Origin: an uncultured Granulosicoccus sp.
GTDB lineage: Bacteria; Pseudomonadota; Gammaproteobacteria; Granulosicoccales; Granulosicoccaceae
Direction of reading: 5' to 3'
DNA length: 9,713 nucleotides
NCBI GenBank assembly: GCA_938016235.1
Contig: CALLPU010000326.1
Coordinates: forward strand, 1-9,713
Positions within the stretch are counted from its first letter, which is position 1. Every line of letters starts with the position of its first letter. Below the pieces are notes generated by a model. It was given only the letters and a program-made list of their open reading frames with translations. It was not told the DNA's origin and ran no database searches. The position numbers and the translations under genes are program-made. Below, piece after piece: positions 1 to 5,822 of this stretch.

Positions 1-3
1 TAG

Positions 4-20
4 GGAACATCTGATCAATT
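4..20 (+). repeat. Left terminal inverted repeat of the IS5-family element
   Basis: The 17 bases beginning GGAACATCTGAT match the reverse complement of 1166-1182 at 13 positions. The element end is set by the GGAA terminus shared with the other end, with a TAG flank before it that fits the IS5 target pattern. Confidence 0.75.
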
Positions 21-51
21 AGTGTTTTTTTGGGTGAATCTCATCTTGTGC

Positions 52-80
52 CTGTTTTACAGCGAATTTTGATAAAACAG
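52..80. repeat. 8-bp perfect inverted repeat inside the IS left end
   Basis: CTGTTTTA at 52-59 is exactly repeated in inverse orientation as TAAAACAG at 73-80, with a 13-base loop. It lies between the left terminal repeat and the end of the transposase gene. No T-run follows on either strand, so a terminator role is not supported. It may be a fold in the IS 3' region or chance. Confidence 0.4.
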
Positions 81-108
81 CCCTATATGTGTTGCTTGTG
101 GAACAGAT

Positions 109-129
109 ATCGGAGGTTTTAACCCCGAT
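109..129 (-). terminator. Stem-loop just past the transposase stop codon, possible terminator
   Basis: ATCGG plus GGTT (109-113, 115-118) pair with AACC plus CCGAT (121-129), giving a 9-bp stem with one bulged A and a very tight TT loop, which would open somewhat in RNA. It begins 18 bases beyond the transposase stop on the minus strand. There is no following U-run, so classical intrinsic termination is doubtful. It could protect the transcript's 3' end or reduce read-through. Confidence 0.3.
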
Positions 130-147
130 ACCCGATCACTGGGCGCA

Positions 148-1113
148 CTAAGCCGTAGAACGTAGCAAACGACGCCTGTTCATATAGATATTGACAAGGC
201 CCAAATTGGTAACCACATGGGCGGTGTTTTTCTTAAGTCCTTTGTATCGGACCTTGTCGAATCCGAAGATGCGTTTTGAGACAAGAAAGATATGTTCAAC
301 CTTGGCTCTAACTTTTGATTTGGTTTTGTTCTGTCGCTTTTGTTCTTCTGTCAATTTCCGGTATCCGAACCCTTTTCTATGCGTGAAGTCTTGAGCATAG
401 GGGGATTTGTCCAAGATCGTATCGCGTTGCCCTGTGTATGCTGAATCACCCCAAACTCGCGTCTCCTGTCCATGCAGTAGCTCGCCAATCATCTGCGAGT
501 CGTGCATATTGGCTGAGCTGGTGGCAATCGAATGAATCAGTTTTGTCTTGCTATCCACACCGATATGCATCTTCATCCCGAAGTGCCATTCATTGCCCTT
601 GCGTGTTTGATGCATTTCTGGATCACGCATTTTTTTCTTGTTTTTTGTTGAACTGGGTGCTGCAATTATGCTGGCATCCACAATGGTTCCACTATTTACC
701 GAAATTCCCTGGAGGGCCAAGTAGTGGTTTATCGCCAGGAACAGCTTTGGTGTCAGTTCATGCTCTTCGAGACGATGACGAAACTTACACACCGTTGTTT
801 CATCGGGTGCCGGTTCACGCCCCAGATCAATACCAACAAACTGACGCATGGCGTTTGAATCGTATAGCGCCTCCTCAACAGCAGGATCTGACAAGTTAAA
901 CCAGTGCTGTAGGAAATAGATACGCAACATGCGCTCTATGCCCACTGGCGGACGACCTCGCCCACCGGCCTTGGGATAATAGGGTTCTATCACCTCGACC
1001 AGCTCTTGCCAAGGAACAACTTCATCCATGTCTTCAAGAAATTGTTCACGACGTGTCTTCTTCCGAAATTTCTCGAAACCCGCTTCAGCAAAGGAATTTT
1101 GTCGCATCATCAT
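148..1113 (-). CDS. IS5-family transposase (DDE type)
   Basis: A 321-residue protein that catalyses transposition of the surrounding element. The N-terminal part (about residues 20-115) has the DUF772-like IS5 pattern, including VIEPYYPKAG at 41-50 and the stretch QHWFNLSD around residue 70. The DDE catalytic core follows: Asp146 in IVDASII, Asp223 in WGDSAY and Glu273 in KVEHIF. The conserved stretch APSSTKNKKKMRDPEMHQT before GNEWHFGMKMH closely matches what I recall of IS5 transposase. The reading frame has no stop or frameshift and the length is normal, so the gene looks functional. It begins with three Met codons (1113, 1110, 1107). The first has AGGA upstream with a 7-base spacer and is chosen for that reason. 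Confidence 0.95.
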   Translation of the reverse strand: MMMRQNSFAEAGFEKFRKKTRREQFLEDMDEVVPWQELVEVIEPYYPKAGGRGRPPVGIERMLRIYFLQHWFNLSDPAVEEALYDSNAMRQFVGIDLGREPAPDETTVCKFRHRLEEHELTPKLFLAINHYLALQGISVNSGTIVDASIIAAPSSTKNKKKMRDPEMHQTRKGNEWHFGMKMHIGVDSKTKLIHSIATSSANMHDSQMIGELLHGQETRVWGDSAYTGQRDTILDKSPYAQDFTHRKGFGYRKLTEEQKRQNKTKSKVRAKVEHIFLVSKRIFGFDKVRYKGLKKNTAHVVTNLGLVNIYMNRRRLLRSTA

Positions 1114-1165
1114 GAGTAATTCCTGACTACATTGACCGTGGTATAAATAATGGCATATAGATCTG

Positions 1166-1182
1166 AATAAATCAGAGCTTCC
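1166..1182 (-). repeat. Right terminal inverted repeat of the IS5-family element
   Basis: Read inward on the minus strand this begins GGAAGCTCTGAT and pairs with the left end at 4-20. It is followed outward by TTAA (1183-1186), a YTAR-type IS5 target. The transposase promoter should lie just inside this end, but I could not identify convincing -35 and -10 boxes. Confidence 0.75.
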
Positions 1183-1205
1183 TTAACACTGATGTTCCAG
1201 CGATC

Positions 1206-1219
1206 TACGATGAATCGTA
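1206..1219. repeat. 14-bp dyad after the protease stop codon
   Basis: TACGAT at 1206-1211 and ATCGTA at 1214-1219 form a perfect 6-bp inverted repeat around GA, 11 bases beyond the protease stop codon on the minus strand and just outside the IS end. The stem is short with a 2-base loop and no T-run, so terminator function is only a weak possibility. Confidence 0.25.
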
Positions 1220-1230
1220 TACAACTGATG

Positions 1231-2499
1231 TCAAAATACGACGCTGTTGATAAAATCAAAGAATTGCGGCGTTATACGACGGGCAAAATTTGGCCGCGAA
1301 CCCCAGCACAAGCTGTAGCAGGTTTCCTCGGCAGAAGTCACAGCGAAGACATACGGACGATTATTCCGATAGTAATACAGGCCAGAACCACTGTCTCCCG
1401 GATTCAGATCAGACGACATCTTTATCTGCCGATTCCAGTTGTCACCGTCCAGCTTACTGAACTCACCTACCGACATTCGGCCGTCTCCGTATAAGGTATC
1501 GCCATTACAATTAAGGGGACTATGTCCATAGCCGCATCCCGGATAGCCACGGCGGTATTTACTGTTGTTGCTATCGAGGTATGATTTGTTTCTGGCACCC
1601 CATCCCATACCACTAGGTGAGCTTGCACCTGCATCCGGGCTCGCTATAACCAACGCAATGTCATGCTTGATACAGTTGGATCCATTCCAATTGCCCTCGC
1701 AGTTGTTATTGATATAGCTGGGGTAGTAGCCAAACGCATACGGTGTCCATCTTCCCCACGTGGGAGACGTAGAGCCATCCTTGCGCGGCTCAATTTTGGA
1801 ATAGCTGAAACTGTAGTCGTCCCGGAAAACACAATGCGCAGCCGTTAATGCAACCATTCGTGTACTGGAAGCACTCAATACCGTTGCACTGCAGCCACCA
1901 TAGTTTGCCAGGTTCTGATATATGCTATTCGTATCACTATAGCCATTGGCGACGCCACGCCGTGTTCGGCTGTCATGCATGTTACTCCAGGACTTTTCAC
2001 GCGCATCTTCGAGACGAATCTCAATGTCACTGGCTGGCTTGCCACCCGACGAATTTTCATTGTCAGATTCAGATATCAACCGCGAAAAACTCGCTAAATC
2101 GCTTTGCTTCGCTGTATAACTGAAGGTACGGTTGGAATTGATGTCAAAGAACTCAAACTGAGCAATACCGACAAGTTTTTCCGGAGGCAGCAATGTTTCC
2201 TGCTTAGTGGGCTCCCGCTCACTATCATCCCTGGCTGTGGGTAACAGGTCCAGTTTTTCGGTATCAACCGGCTTACGTTCATCTCTCTTTATCTCCTTGA
2301 ACTCTCCGAATTCGCTGATCCACTGAAGGTTTTCCCAATCTTCCCCAAACAGCATCAGTTCACGAGCGTCTTCTGGAATACTTTGCTGTGCCAAGGCAGA
2401 CGACGCGGCTGTAAGGCTTAGGGTCAACGCAATCGCAGTTCTATTAAAACCTGCTTGTATTGCGCTACCAGCGTTTGAAGGGGCTTGGTTCGAGTGCAT
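1231..2499 (-). CDS. Exported trypsin-fold (S1/V8-like) serine protease with long propeptide
   Basis: A 422-residue pre-pro-protein. Residues about 18-38 form a signal peptide (hydrophobic core followed by SSALA-QQ). Residues about 39-180 are charged, show no family I recognise and look like a propeptide ending at a basic site, TRR-GVANGYSD (179-188). The catalytic domain follows with His222 in LTAAHC, Asp280 in HDIAL and Ser370 in GDSGSG, a complete chymotrypsin-type triad. Eight cysteines lie in the catalytic domain (203, 223, 266, 276, 322, 331, 394, 398); 203-223 is the usual loop around the active histidine. Asp364, six residues before the serine, would suit cleavage after Arg or Lys, but V8-type proteases may also have Asp there, so specificity stays open. 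The start has a good ribosome-binding site (AGGAGA, 7-base spacer). It probably acts in the periplasm or outside the cell. It appears monocistronic, with the IS directly downstream. Confidence 0.9.
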   Translation of the reverse strand: MHSNQAPSNAGSAIQAGFNRTAIALTLSLTAASSALAQQSIPEDARELMLFGEDWENLQWISEFGEFKEIKRDERKPVDTEKLDLLPTARDDSEREPTKQETLLPPEKLVGIAQFEFFDINSNRTFSYTAKQSDLASFSRLISESDNENSSGGKPASDIEIRLEDAREKSWSNMHDSRTRRGVANGYSDTNSIYQNLANYGGCSATVLSASSTRMVALTAAHCVFRDDYSFSYSKIEPRKDGSTSPTWGRWTPYAFGYYPSYINNNCEGNWNGSNCIKHDIALVIASPDAGASSPSGMGWGARNKSYLDSNNSKYRRGYPGCGYGHSPLNCNGDTLYGDGRMSVGEFSKLDGDNWNRQIKMSSDLNPGDSGSGLYYYRNNRPYVFAVTSAEETCYSLCWGSRPNFARRITPQFFDFINSVVF

Positions 2500-2506
2500 T
2501 TGGGTA

Positions 2507-2512
2507 TCTCCT
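2507..2512 (-). promoter_or_regulatory. Ribosome-binding site of the protease gene
   Basis: AGGAGA on the minus strand, separated by 7 bases from the ATG at 2499. It is the best Shine-Dalgarno match near this gene and fixes the start codon, which also gives a well-placed signal peptide. Confidence 0.7.
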
Positions 2513-2527
2513 GAAAGAAAAAAATGA

Positions 2528-2547
2528 CGATGGATTCATTTCCATCG
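2528..2547. repeat. Perfect 7-bp inverted repeat in the protease leader
   Basis: CGATGGA and TCCATCG flank a 6-base loop. On the protease transcript this hairpin would sit in the 5' untranslated region upstream of the AGGAGA site. It could affect translation or be a protein-binding dyad; no known regulator site is recognised. Confidence 0.35.
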
Positions 2548-2777
2548 GCGTTGATCATAGAGATGCCTTAGCCAGTTCTTATGGTATTAATCCCGTTTTT
2601 CATTTAACTAGACTTTCGGTTTACGGCTCTACTAGCCGACAGTTTAGTGAGCCACTTTCTCGCTGCACCATCAGTGAGTAAATCGAAGATCGAAGCCAAC
2701 TAACCCGAGAAATATCCACTTGTACCGCATCCCACTGTGTGAGCAAAGTGCAGATCATGGAAAAATCCGTACTCGGT

Positions 2778-2798
2778 CTTTCACCATCCACGTGAAAG
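2778..2798. repeat. Perfect 7-bp inverted repeat in intergenic DNA
   Basis: CTTTCAC (2778-2784) and GTGAAAG (2792-2798) are exact inverse repeats separated by 7 bases, a spacing of half-sites compatible with a dimeric regulator. It lies about 390 bp upstream of the sulfatase start and 170 bp upstream of the possible small ORF. Function unknown. Confidence 0.3.
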
Positions 2799-2946
2799 TG
2801 AGCGACTCAAAGCCTGTATCCTTATGCACAAGCTGCCGTACAGCAATATTCATAAACTTCCAACGCGCCTACAATGAGGCAGCCCAAGAGCTCAAATGCC
2901 ACTCAACGCTAATCGATTGAATATCACCGGGGGGAGCGACATCACA

Positions 2947-3201
2947 ATGGCAGTGTTAACTTCCGGCATTGTTGACTACCAAAAGCCTGACCGATCCCGC
3001 GCCTCGTCCTCGATTCAAGACGCAGCTGATGTTCTGCTTCACGTGCAGACAACCCATATCAGCTATACAGAAATCAGCAAGCCGCAGCAATGGTATTACG
3101 CCAGTGCTTTTCAGAACCGCGGTATCACCCCAAGGCAGCTATTGAAAGAACCTCGCGAACTCAACATGCAATCACCAGGATACAACTATGTCTCGGCCTA
3201 A
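2947..3201 (+). CDS. Possible small protein of 84 residues overlapping the sulfatase start
   Basis: An 84-codon frame from ATG 2947 to TAA 3199-3201 that runs 14 bases into the sulfatase gene in another frame. A purine-rich site (GGGGAG, 2931-2936) lies 10 bases before the ATG. An earlier in-frame ATG at 2896 has no comparable site. Codon use is free of obviously rare codons, and the product is soluble, of mixed composition, with no signal peptide, membrane segment or motif I recognise (it contains QPQ-like SKPQQWYYAS and RGITPRQLL). The overlap with the sulfatase start would suit translational coupling. It could equally be a chance frame or the remnant of a larger gene. Confidence 0.3.
   Translation: MAVLTSGIVDYQKPDRSRASSSIQDAADVLLHVQTTHISYTEISKPQQWYYASAFQNRGITPRQLLKEPRELNMQSPGYNYVSA
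3177..3180 (+). promoter_or_regulatory. Ribosome-binding site of the choline-sulfatase gene
   Basis: AGGA with a 7-base spacer to ATG 3188. It lies inside the end of the possible upstream small ORF, so if that ORF is translated the two genes would be coupled. Confidence 0.55.
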
Positions 3202-4720
3202 CCTCATTTTGTTCATGGTGGATCAATTGACGTCCTTCGTACTGAATGCTTATGGCGGGAAGGTGTGCAAAACTCCCAACATAGACGCGTTGGCACTCAC
3301 AGGCACTGTGTTCGAAAACGCCTACTGCCCTTATCCACTCTGTGCGCCATCGAGATTTGGCATGATGGCGGGACGCATTCCGTCACGTATCGGGGCGTTC
3401 GACAATGGTTCCGAATTTCCCGCAGCGACACCAACTTTTGCTCATTATTTACGTCGAGCCGGTTACTACACTTGCATCTCCGGAAAAATGCACTTTGTGG
3501 GTCCCGATCAATATCACGGTTTTGAAGAGCGTTTAACCACCGAGATATACCCGGCAGATATGTCATGGACACCGACACCTGACTTCCGTGAGTTCAATAA
3601 GGATGAAGAGCGGGCCTACACGTTTGGTGTGTCGACTATCGATACCGTACGGGATGCCGGCCCGGTAGCCCGCTCAATGCAGATTGACTATGATGAAGAC
3701 GTGATACATCACGCTACCCGCGAGCTTTTTACACGAGCCCGTAGCGAAGATAAACGCCCGTTCATGATGACAGTATCACTAACACAACCCCATGATCCCT
3801 ACGTCACCACACAGCATTACTGGGATCTATATCAGGATGATTCTATTGATTCACCCAACGTACCGTTCATTCCGGTTGAGCGAAGGGATAAACACAGCCA
3901 GTCACTCTACTATCACTACGGGCAGGATAAGTGCACGCTAAGCAAGCAGGATTACCGTAATGCACGACGCGGGTATTATGGAATGATATCCCACATCGAT
4001 CAGCTCTTCGGTCAGCTGATGGCGGCTTTGAGTCAGAGCGGGTTCAGCAAGAATACTGTGGTGATTTTCTCATCAGATCATGGGGACATGATCGGCGAGC
4101 GCGGGATGTGGTTCAAGAAAACGCTGTTCGACCCAGCTATACAAGTACCGCTCATCCTCTCACACCCTGAGTTCTCAGCCAGCCGTGCAAAGTCACCGGT
4201 CTCTCTTCTGGACATCTTCCCAACCTTGTTAGACATCGCCGGTGTGAATTCCAGTGAAATATGCACTCCTGTAGATGGCAAAAGCATGCTGCCTGCCTTG
4301 AAAGGCGAATCATTAACTGGCCCTGTGTTTGCTGAACATATCGATGGTGCCACCTCTGCACCGCGGGTCTGCATACGCGATGGAAATATGAAGTTGATAC
4401 TCTCGCGAGCATATCCAACCCAACTGTTCGACTTGTCGAACGATCCACAGGAGCTCACCAACCTTGCAGGCACCACCCACCCTGACGAAGAACGGCTCAC
4501 GCAGCTTGCTGAATCTACCTGGCCGCTGGATAGACTGCTAGACGATGTCATCCGCTCTCAGACCGAGCGCAAACTGGTGGATTCCGCCTTATCCATCGGC
4601 CGCGAGGAGCGTTGGGATTTTGTACCCAGACCCCTGGAACAGAACTCCCGATACGTACGGCGTGGGGATGCCTTTCCGACAGTGGAGCGGCGAGGATATC
4701 TCGCCTATCCAGACCAATAG
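3188..4720 (+). CDS. betC: Choline-sulfatase
   Basis: Hydrolyses choline-O-sulfate to choline and sulfate (EC 3.1.6.6), feeding sulfur supply and glycine-betaine synthesis. The 510-residue length is typical. There is no signal peptide, so it is cytoplasmic. The sulfatase signature PLCAPSR gives Cys52 as the residue converted to formylglycine, with Arg56 in the motif. Probable metal and substrate residues are Asp12 (MVDQ), Lys100 and His102 (SGKMHF), His202 (QPHDPY), Asp297/His298 (SSDHGD) and Lys310. SGKMHFVGPDQYHGFEER and the following TTEIYPAD (116-124) are characteristic of choline-sulfatase rather than arylsulfatase, and the C-terminal tail matches the family's extra domain. AGGA at 3177-3180 with a 7-base spacer supports the start. 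The usual bet partners (betI, betB, betA, transporter) are not in the window, so the gene is an orphan here; the exact substrate is inferred from family resemblance. Confidence 0.9.
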   Translation: MSRPNLILFMVDQLTSFVLNAYGGKVCKTPNIDALALTGTVFENAYCPYPLCAPSRFGMMAGRIPSRIGAFDNGSEFPAATPTFAHYLRRAGYYTCISGKMHFVGPDQYHGFEERLTTEIYPADMSWTPTPDFREFNKDEERAYTFGVSTIDTVRDAGPVARSMQIDYDEDVIHHATRELFTRARSEDKRPFMMTVSLTQPHDPYVTTQHYWDLYQDDSIDSPNVPFIPVERRDKHSQSLYYHYGQDKCTLSKQDYRNARRGYYGMISHIDQLFGQLMAALSQSGFSKNTVVIFSSDHGDMIGERGMWFKKTLFDPAIQVPLILSHPEFSASRAKSPVSLLDIFPTLLDIAGVNSSEICTPVDGKSMLPALKGESLTGPVFAEHIDGATSAPRVCIRDGNMKLILSRAYPTQLFDLSNDPQELTNLAGTTHPDEERLTQLAESTWPLDRLLDDVIRSQTERKLVDSALSIGREERWDFVPRPLEQNSRYVRRGDAFPTVERRGYLAYPDQ

Positions 4721-4836
4721 ACTATTGATTAGAGACATGTACATCGCAAAGTTGAACGGCTCGTGTTTACAGCCAAACCGTCCAGGTCAAGCGCTATCTC
4801 GAAATGGTCGAACGAGAATGAGGAGACTGGTCGCTG

Positions 4837-5397
4837 CTATGGGATACCAAAGTAGAGTCTGTTTACATTCGCTCGAACGGCCGGGTTGTTGAAATCCCAG
4901 TCGTGCAAAATAGTTCTCAGTCTTTGCAAATTGGCAGCCGTATTAGGTAAGGGCTTGATATTAAACTCGACAAAGCCATTGTCAACGCAGCGCACATTGC
5001 GCTTCACAACACCCATTTCTACCAGGATATTCTCTAGCCCGGGATAGTTGGCGTTGCCAGTATTGCTAGCGTAACTAATCGTTTTATTGATATTCCCCCG
5101 CACCTTGACACCTACCGAAAATCTGCCTCTTTGCCGATTGTCCAGTTTTTGCAGCCGATTCTTCCGTGTTGTCGCTCTCGCGCCCGGGTTGATTGTTCGC
5201 CATTTGTCCAGGCTCTCAATATAGTCCCCTCTATTTCCTCGAATTGCAATTCGATCCTTGACGGTTATAGGAACGCTGAATCCGTTCTTGAAGGTAAACT
5301 TGGTATTGCATCTATTGGCAGCAGAAGAAGTTGCGGGAGCAACAATCGCGGTACTGACGACGGCGAGCAGAAGTATTTGGGGGAGTCGAATTAACAT
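4837..5397 (-). CDS. Small, strongly basic exported protein of unknown function
   Basis: A 186-residue protein that I do not recognise. The frame stays open upstream to an ATG at 5565, but the Met at 5397 is preferred because it starts directly with a clear signal peptide (MLIRLPQILLLAVVSTAIVA, cleavage likely after SSA at residue 26). Its ribosome site is weak (AAGAG, 4-base spacer). The mature part of about 160 residues has roughly 28 Lys/Arg against about 11 Asp/Glu, giving a very high pI. It has two cysteines (30 and 137) that could form one disulphide. The pattern of short hydrophobic strands (FTFKNGF, PITVKDRIAI, GRFSVGVKVRG, GFVEFNIKPL) suggests a beta-sandwich, ending in a helical tail with LQRLRTILHDWDF. 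It is convergent with the sulfatase gene, 116 bp apart. A role in binding an anionic partner such as polysaccharide or nucleic acid is conceivable but unproven. Confidence 0.7.
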   Translation of the reverse strand: MLIRLPQILLLAVVSTAIVAPATSSAANRCNTKFTFKNGFSVPITVKDRIAIRGNRGDYIESLDKWRTINPGARATTRKNRLQKLDNRQRGRFSVGVKVRGNINKTISYASNTGNANYPGLENILVEMGVVKRNVRCVDNGFVEFNIKPLPNTAANLQRLRTILHDWDFNNPAVRANVNRLYFGIP

Positions 5398-5463
5398 AGG
5401 GCTCTTTTTGCTGGTGGCAGTTTGATTCTCGTATGACGAGCGTGACGGGCTTACTTCAGGATT

Positions 5464-5501
5464 TCGCGTTAGCGCTGCATCCTGATTCCAGCGTAGCGCG
5501 A
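5464..5501. repeat. Strong imperfect hairpin upstream of the small exported protein
   Basis: TCGCGTTAGCGCTG (5464-5477) pairs with CAGCGTAGCGCGA (5489-5501) across an 11-base loop: about 13 pairs, one G-T wobble and one bulged G, rich in GC. It lies about 67 bp upstream of the ATG at 5397. It could be an mRNA leader structure, a regulator dyad or a copy of a dispersed REP-like palindrome; only one copy is seen in this window. No T-run follows, so it is not a typical terminator. Confidence 0.5.
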
Positions 5502-5723
5502 TGATCGAGATTGGCTCAATCCCTAATCCTGGGGATATACAGCGCAAACCGGCTTGATATCCCAACGTGTATCAAAGCGCGCAACAGCAAATTGATCTCT
5601 TTCTCCGGACTAATACCGAAGCAGTCAATGCTGCGGTATCGACGTGCGTTGAGAATTCAGTCTTTACCAGGTATCCGCCCAGTTTAGCGCCTCTCGGATA
5701 GTTGGCCCGTTGATATTCACAGG

Positions 5724-5754
5724 TTGACTTGAACGCAGACAGATTCCTTATTCT
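5724..5754 (+). promoter_or_regulatory. Weak promoter-like pair upstream of the YHYH gene
   Basis: TTGACT (5724-5729) and TATTCT (5749-5754) resemble sigma-70 boxes, but the 19-base spacer is longer than optimal. The pair lies about 70 bp upstream of the preferred start. It is listed as the best candidate only. Confidence 0.22.
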
Positions 5755-5804
5755 CTGCACATTTACAGCCGAGAATGATCCAACGCAACTCACATCAGGA
5801 AATC

Positions 5805-5810
5805 AGGAGG
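5805..5810 (+). promoter_or_regulatory. Ribosome-binding site deciding the YHYH gene start
   Basis: A perfect AGGAGG located 12 bases before ATG 5823. The upstream in-frame ATG (5775) has no comparable site, so this favours 5823. The spacer is rather long; a CTG at 5817 would have a better spacing but is a rare start. Confidence 0.55.
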
Positions 5811-5822
5811 CCACGTCTGCTT

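Larger units (their letters stand above)
4..1182 (-). mobile_element. IS5-family (IS5-group) insertion sequence, apparently complete
   Basis: The element is bounded by imperfect terminal inverted repeats. The left end (4-20) and the reverse complement of the right end (1182-1166) both begin GGAA, share TCTGAT six bases in and then ATT; I count 13 of 17 matching positions. It encloses one transposase gene covering most of its length. The total of about 1.18 kb is close to IS5 itself (about 1.2 kb). IS5-group elements duplicate a 4-bp YTAR target. Here the left flank reads ?TAG (the first base lies outside the window) and the right flank (1183-1186) reads TTAA. Both fit the target pattern but the last base differs, so the duplication is not perfect. 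The element sits 48 bp downstream of the protease stop codon and does not interrupt a gene visible here. Confidence 0.85.
2500..2946. other. Gene-free stretch upstream of the protease
   Basis: I see no credible gene here. Short open frames exist (for example plus strand 2720-2920) but lack ribosome-binding sites and recognisable protein features. The stretch holds two perfect small inverted repeats. CGATGGA/TCCATCG (2528-2534 and 2541-2547) lies in the probable leader of the protease mRNA, about 29 bases upstream of its start codon. CTTTCAC/GTGAAAG is at 2778-2784 and 2792-2798. The protease promoter must be in this region, but no clear -35/-10 pair stands out. Decayed coding sequence is possible but not shown. 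Confidence 0.5.
5398..5822. other. Divergent intergenic region between two exported-protein genes
   Basis: This 425-bp region must hold promoters for both flanking genes. A 73-codon minus-strand frame (5793-5572) has no ribosome site or protein-like features and is not called. Recognisable structure comprises the strong imperfect hairpin at 5464-5501, a small GATTG/CAATC dyad at 5509-5521, and a weak promoter-like pair upstream of the YHYH gene. Nothing else was seen. Confidence 0.5.

Noticed and set aside
438..899. A 153-codon plus-strand frame inside the insertion sequence
   Set aside because: It is antisense to the intact transposase, has no ribosome-binding site and its translation has no protein-like pattern.
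2720..2920. A 66-codon plus-strand frame downstream of the protease promoter region
   Set aside because: No Shine-Dalgarno site and no motif; it overlaps a perfect inverted repeat and looks non-coding.
2500..3187. A CRISPR array or tandem repeat in the long gap
   Set aside because: Only isolated small inverted repeats are present; no regularly spaced repeats were found.
4735..4750. ATGTACAT palindrome between the sulfatase and the convergent gene
   Set aside because: An 8-bp palindrome in AT-rich intergenic DNA is expected by chance, and there is no second copy.
4837..5565. A 242-residue version of the basic exported protein starting at 5565
   Set aside because: The extra 56 residues have no domain character and would bury the clear signal peptide that begins at 5397.
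5572..5793. A 73-codon minus-strand frame in the divergent region
   Set aside because: No ribosome site, no recognisable motif, and a Cys-rich random-looking end; better explained as chance in intergenic DNA.
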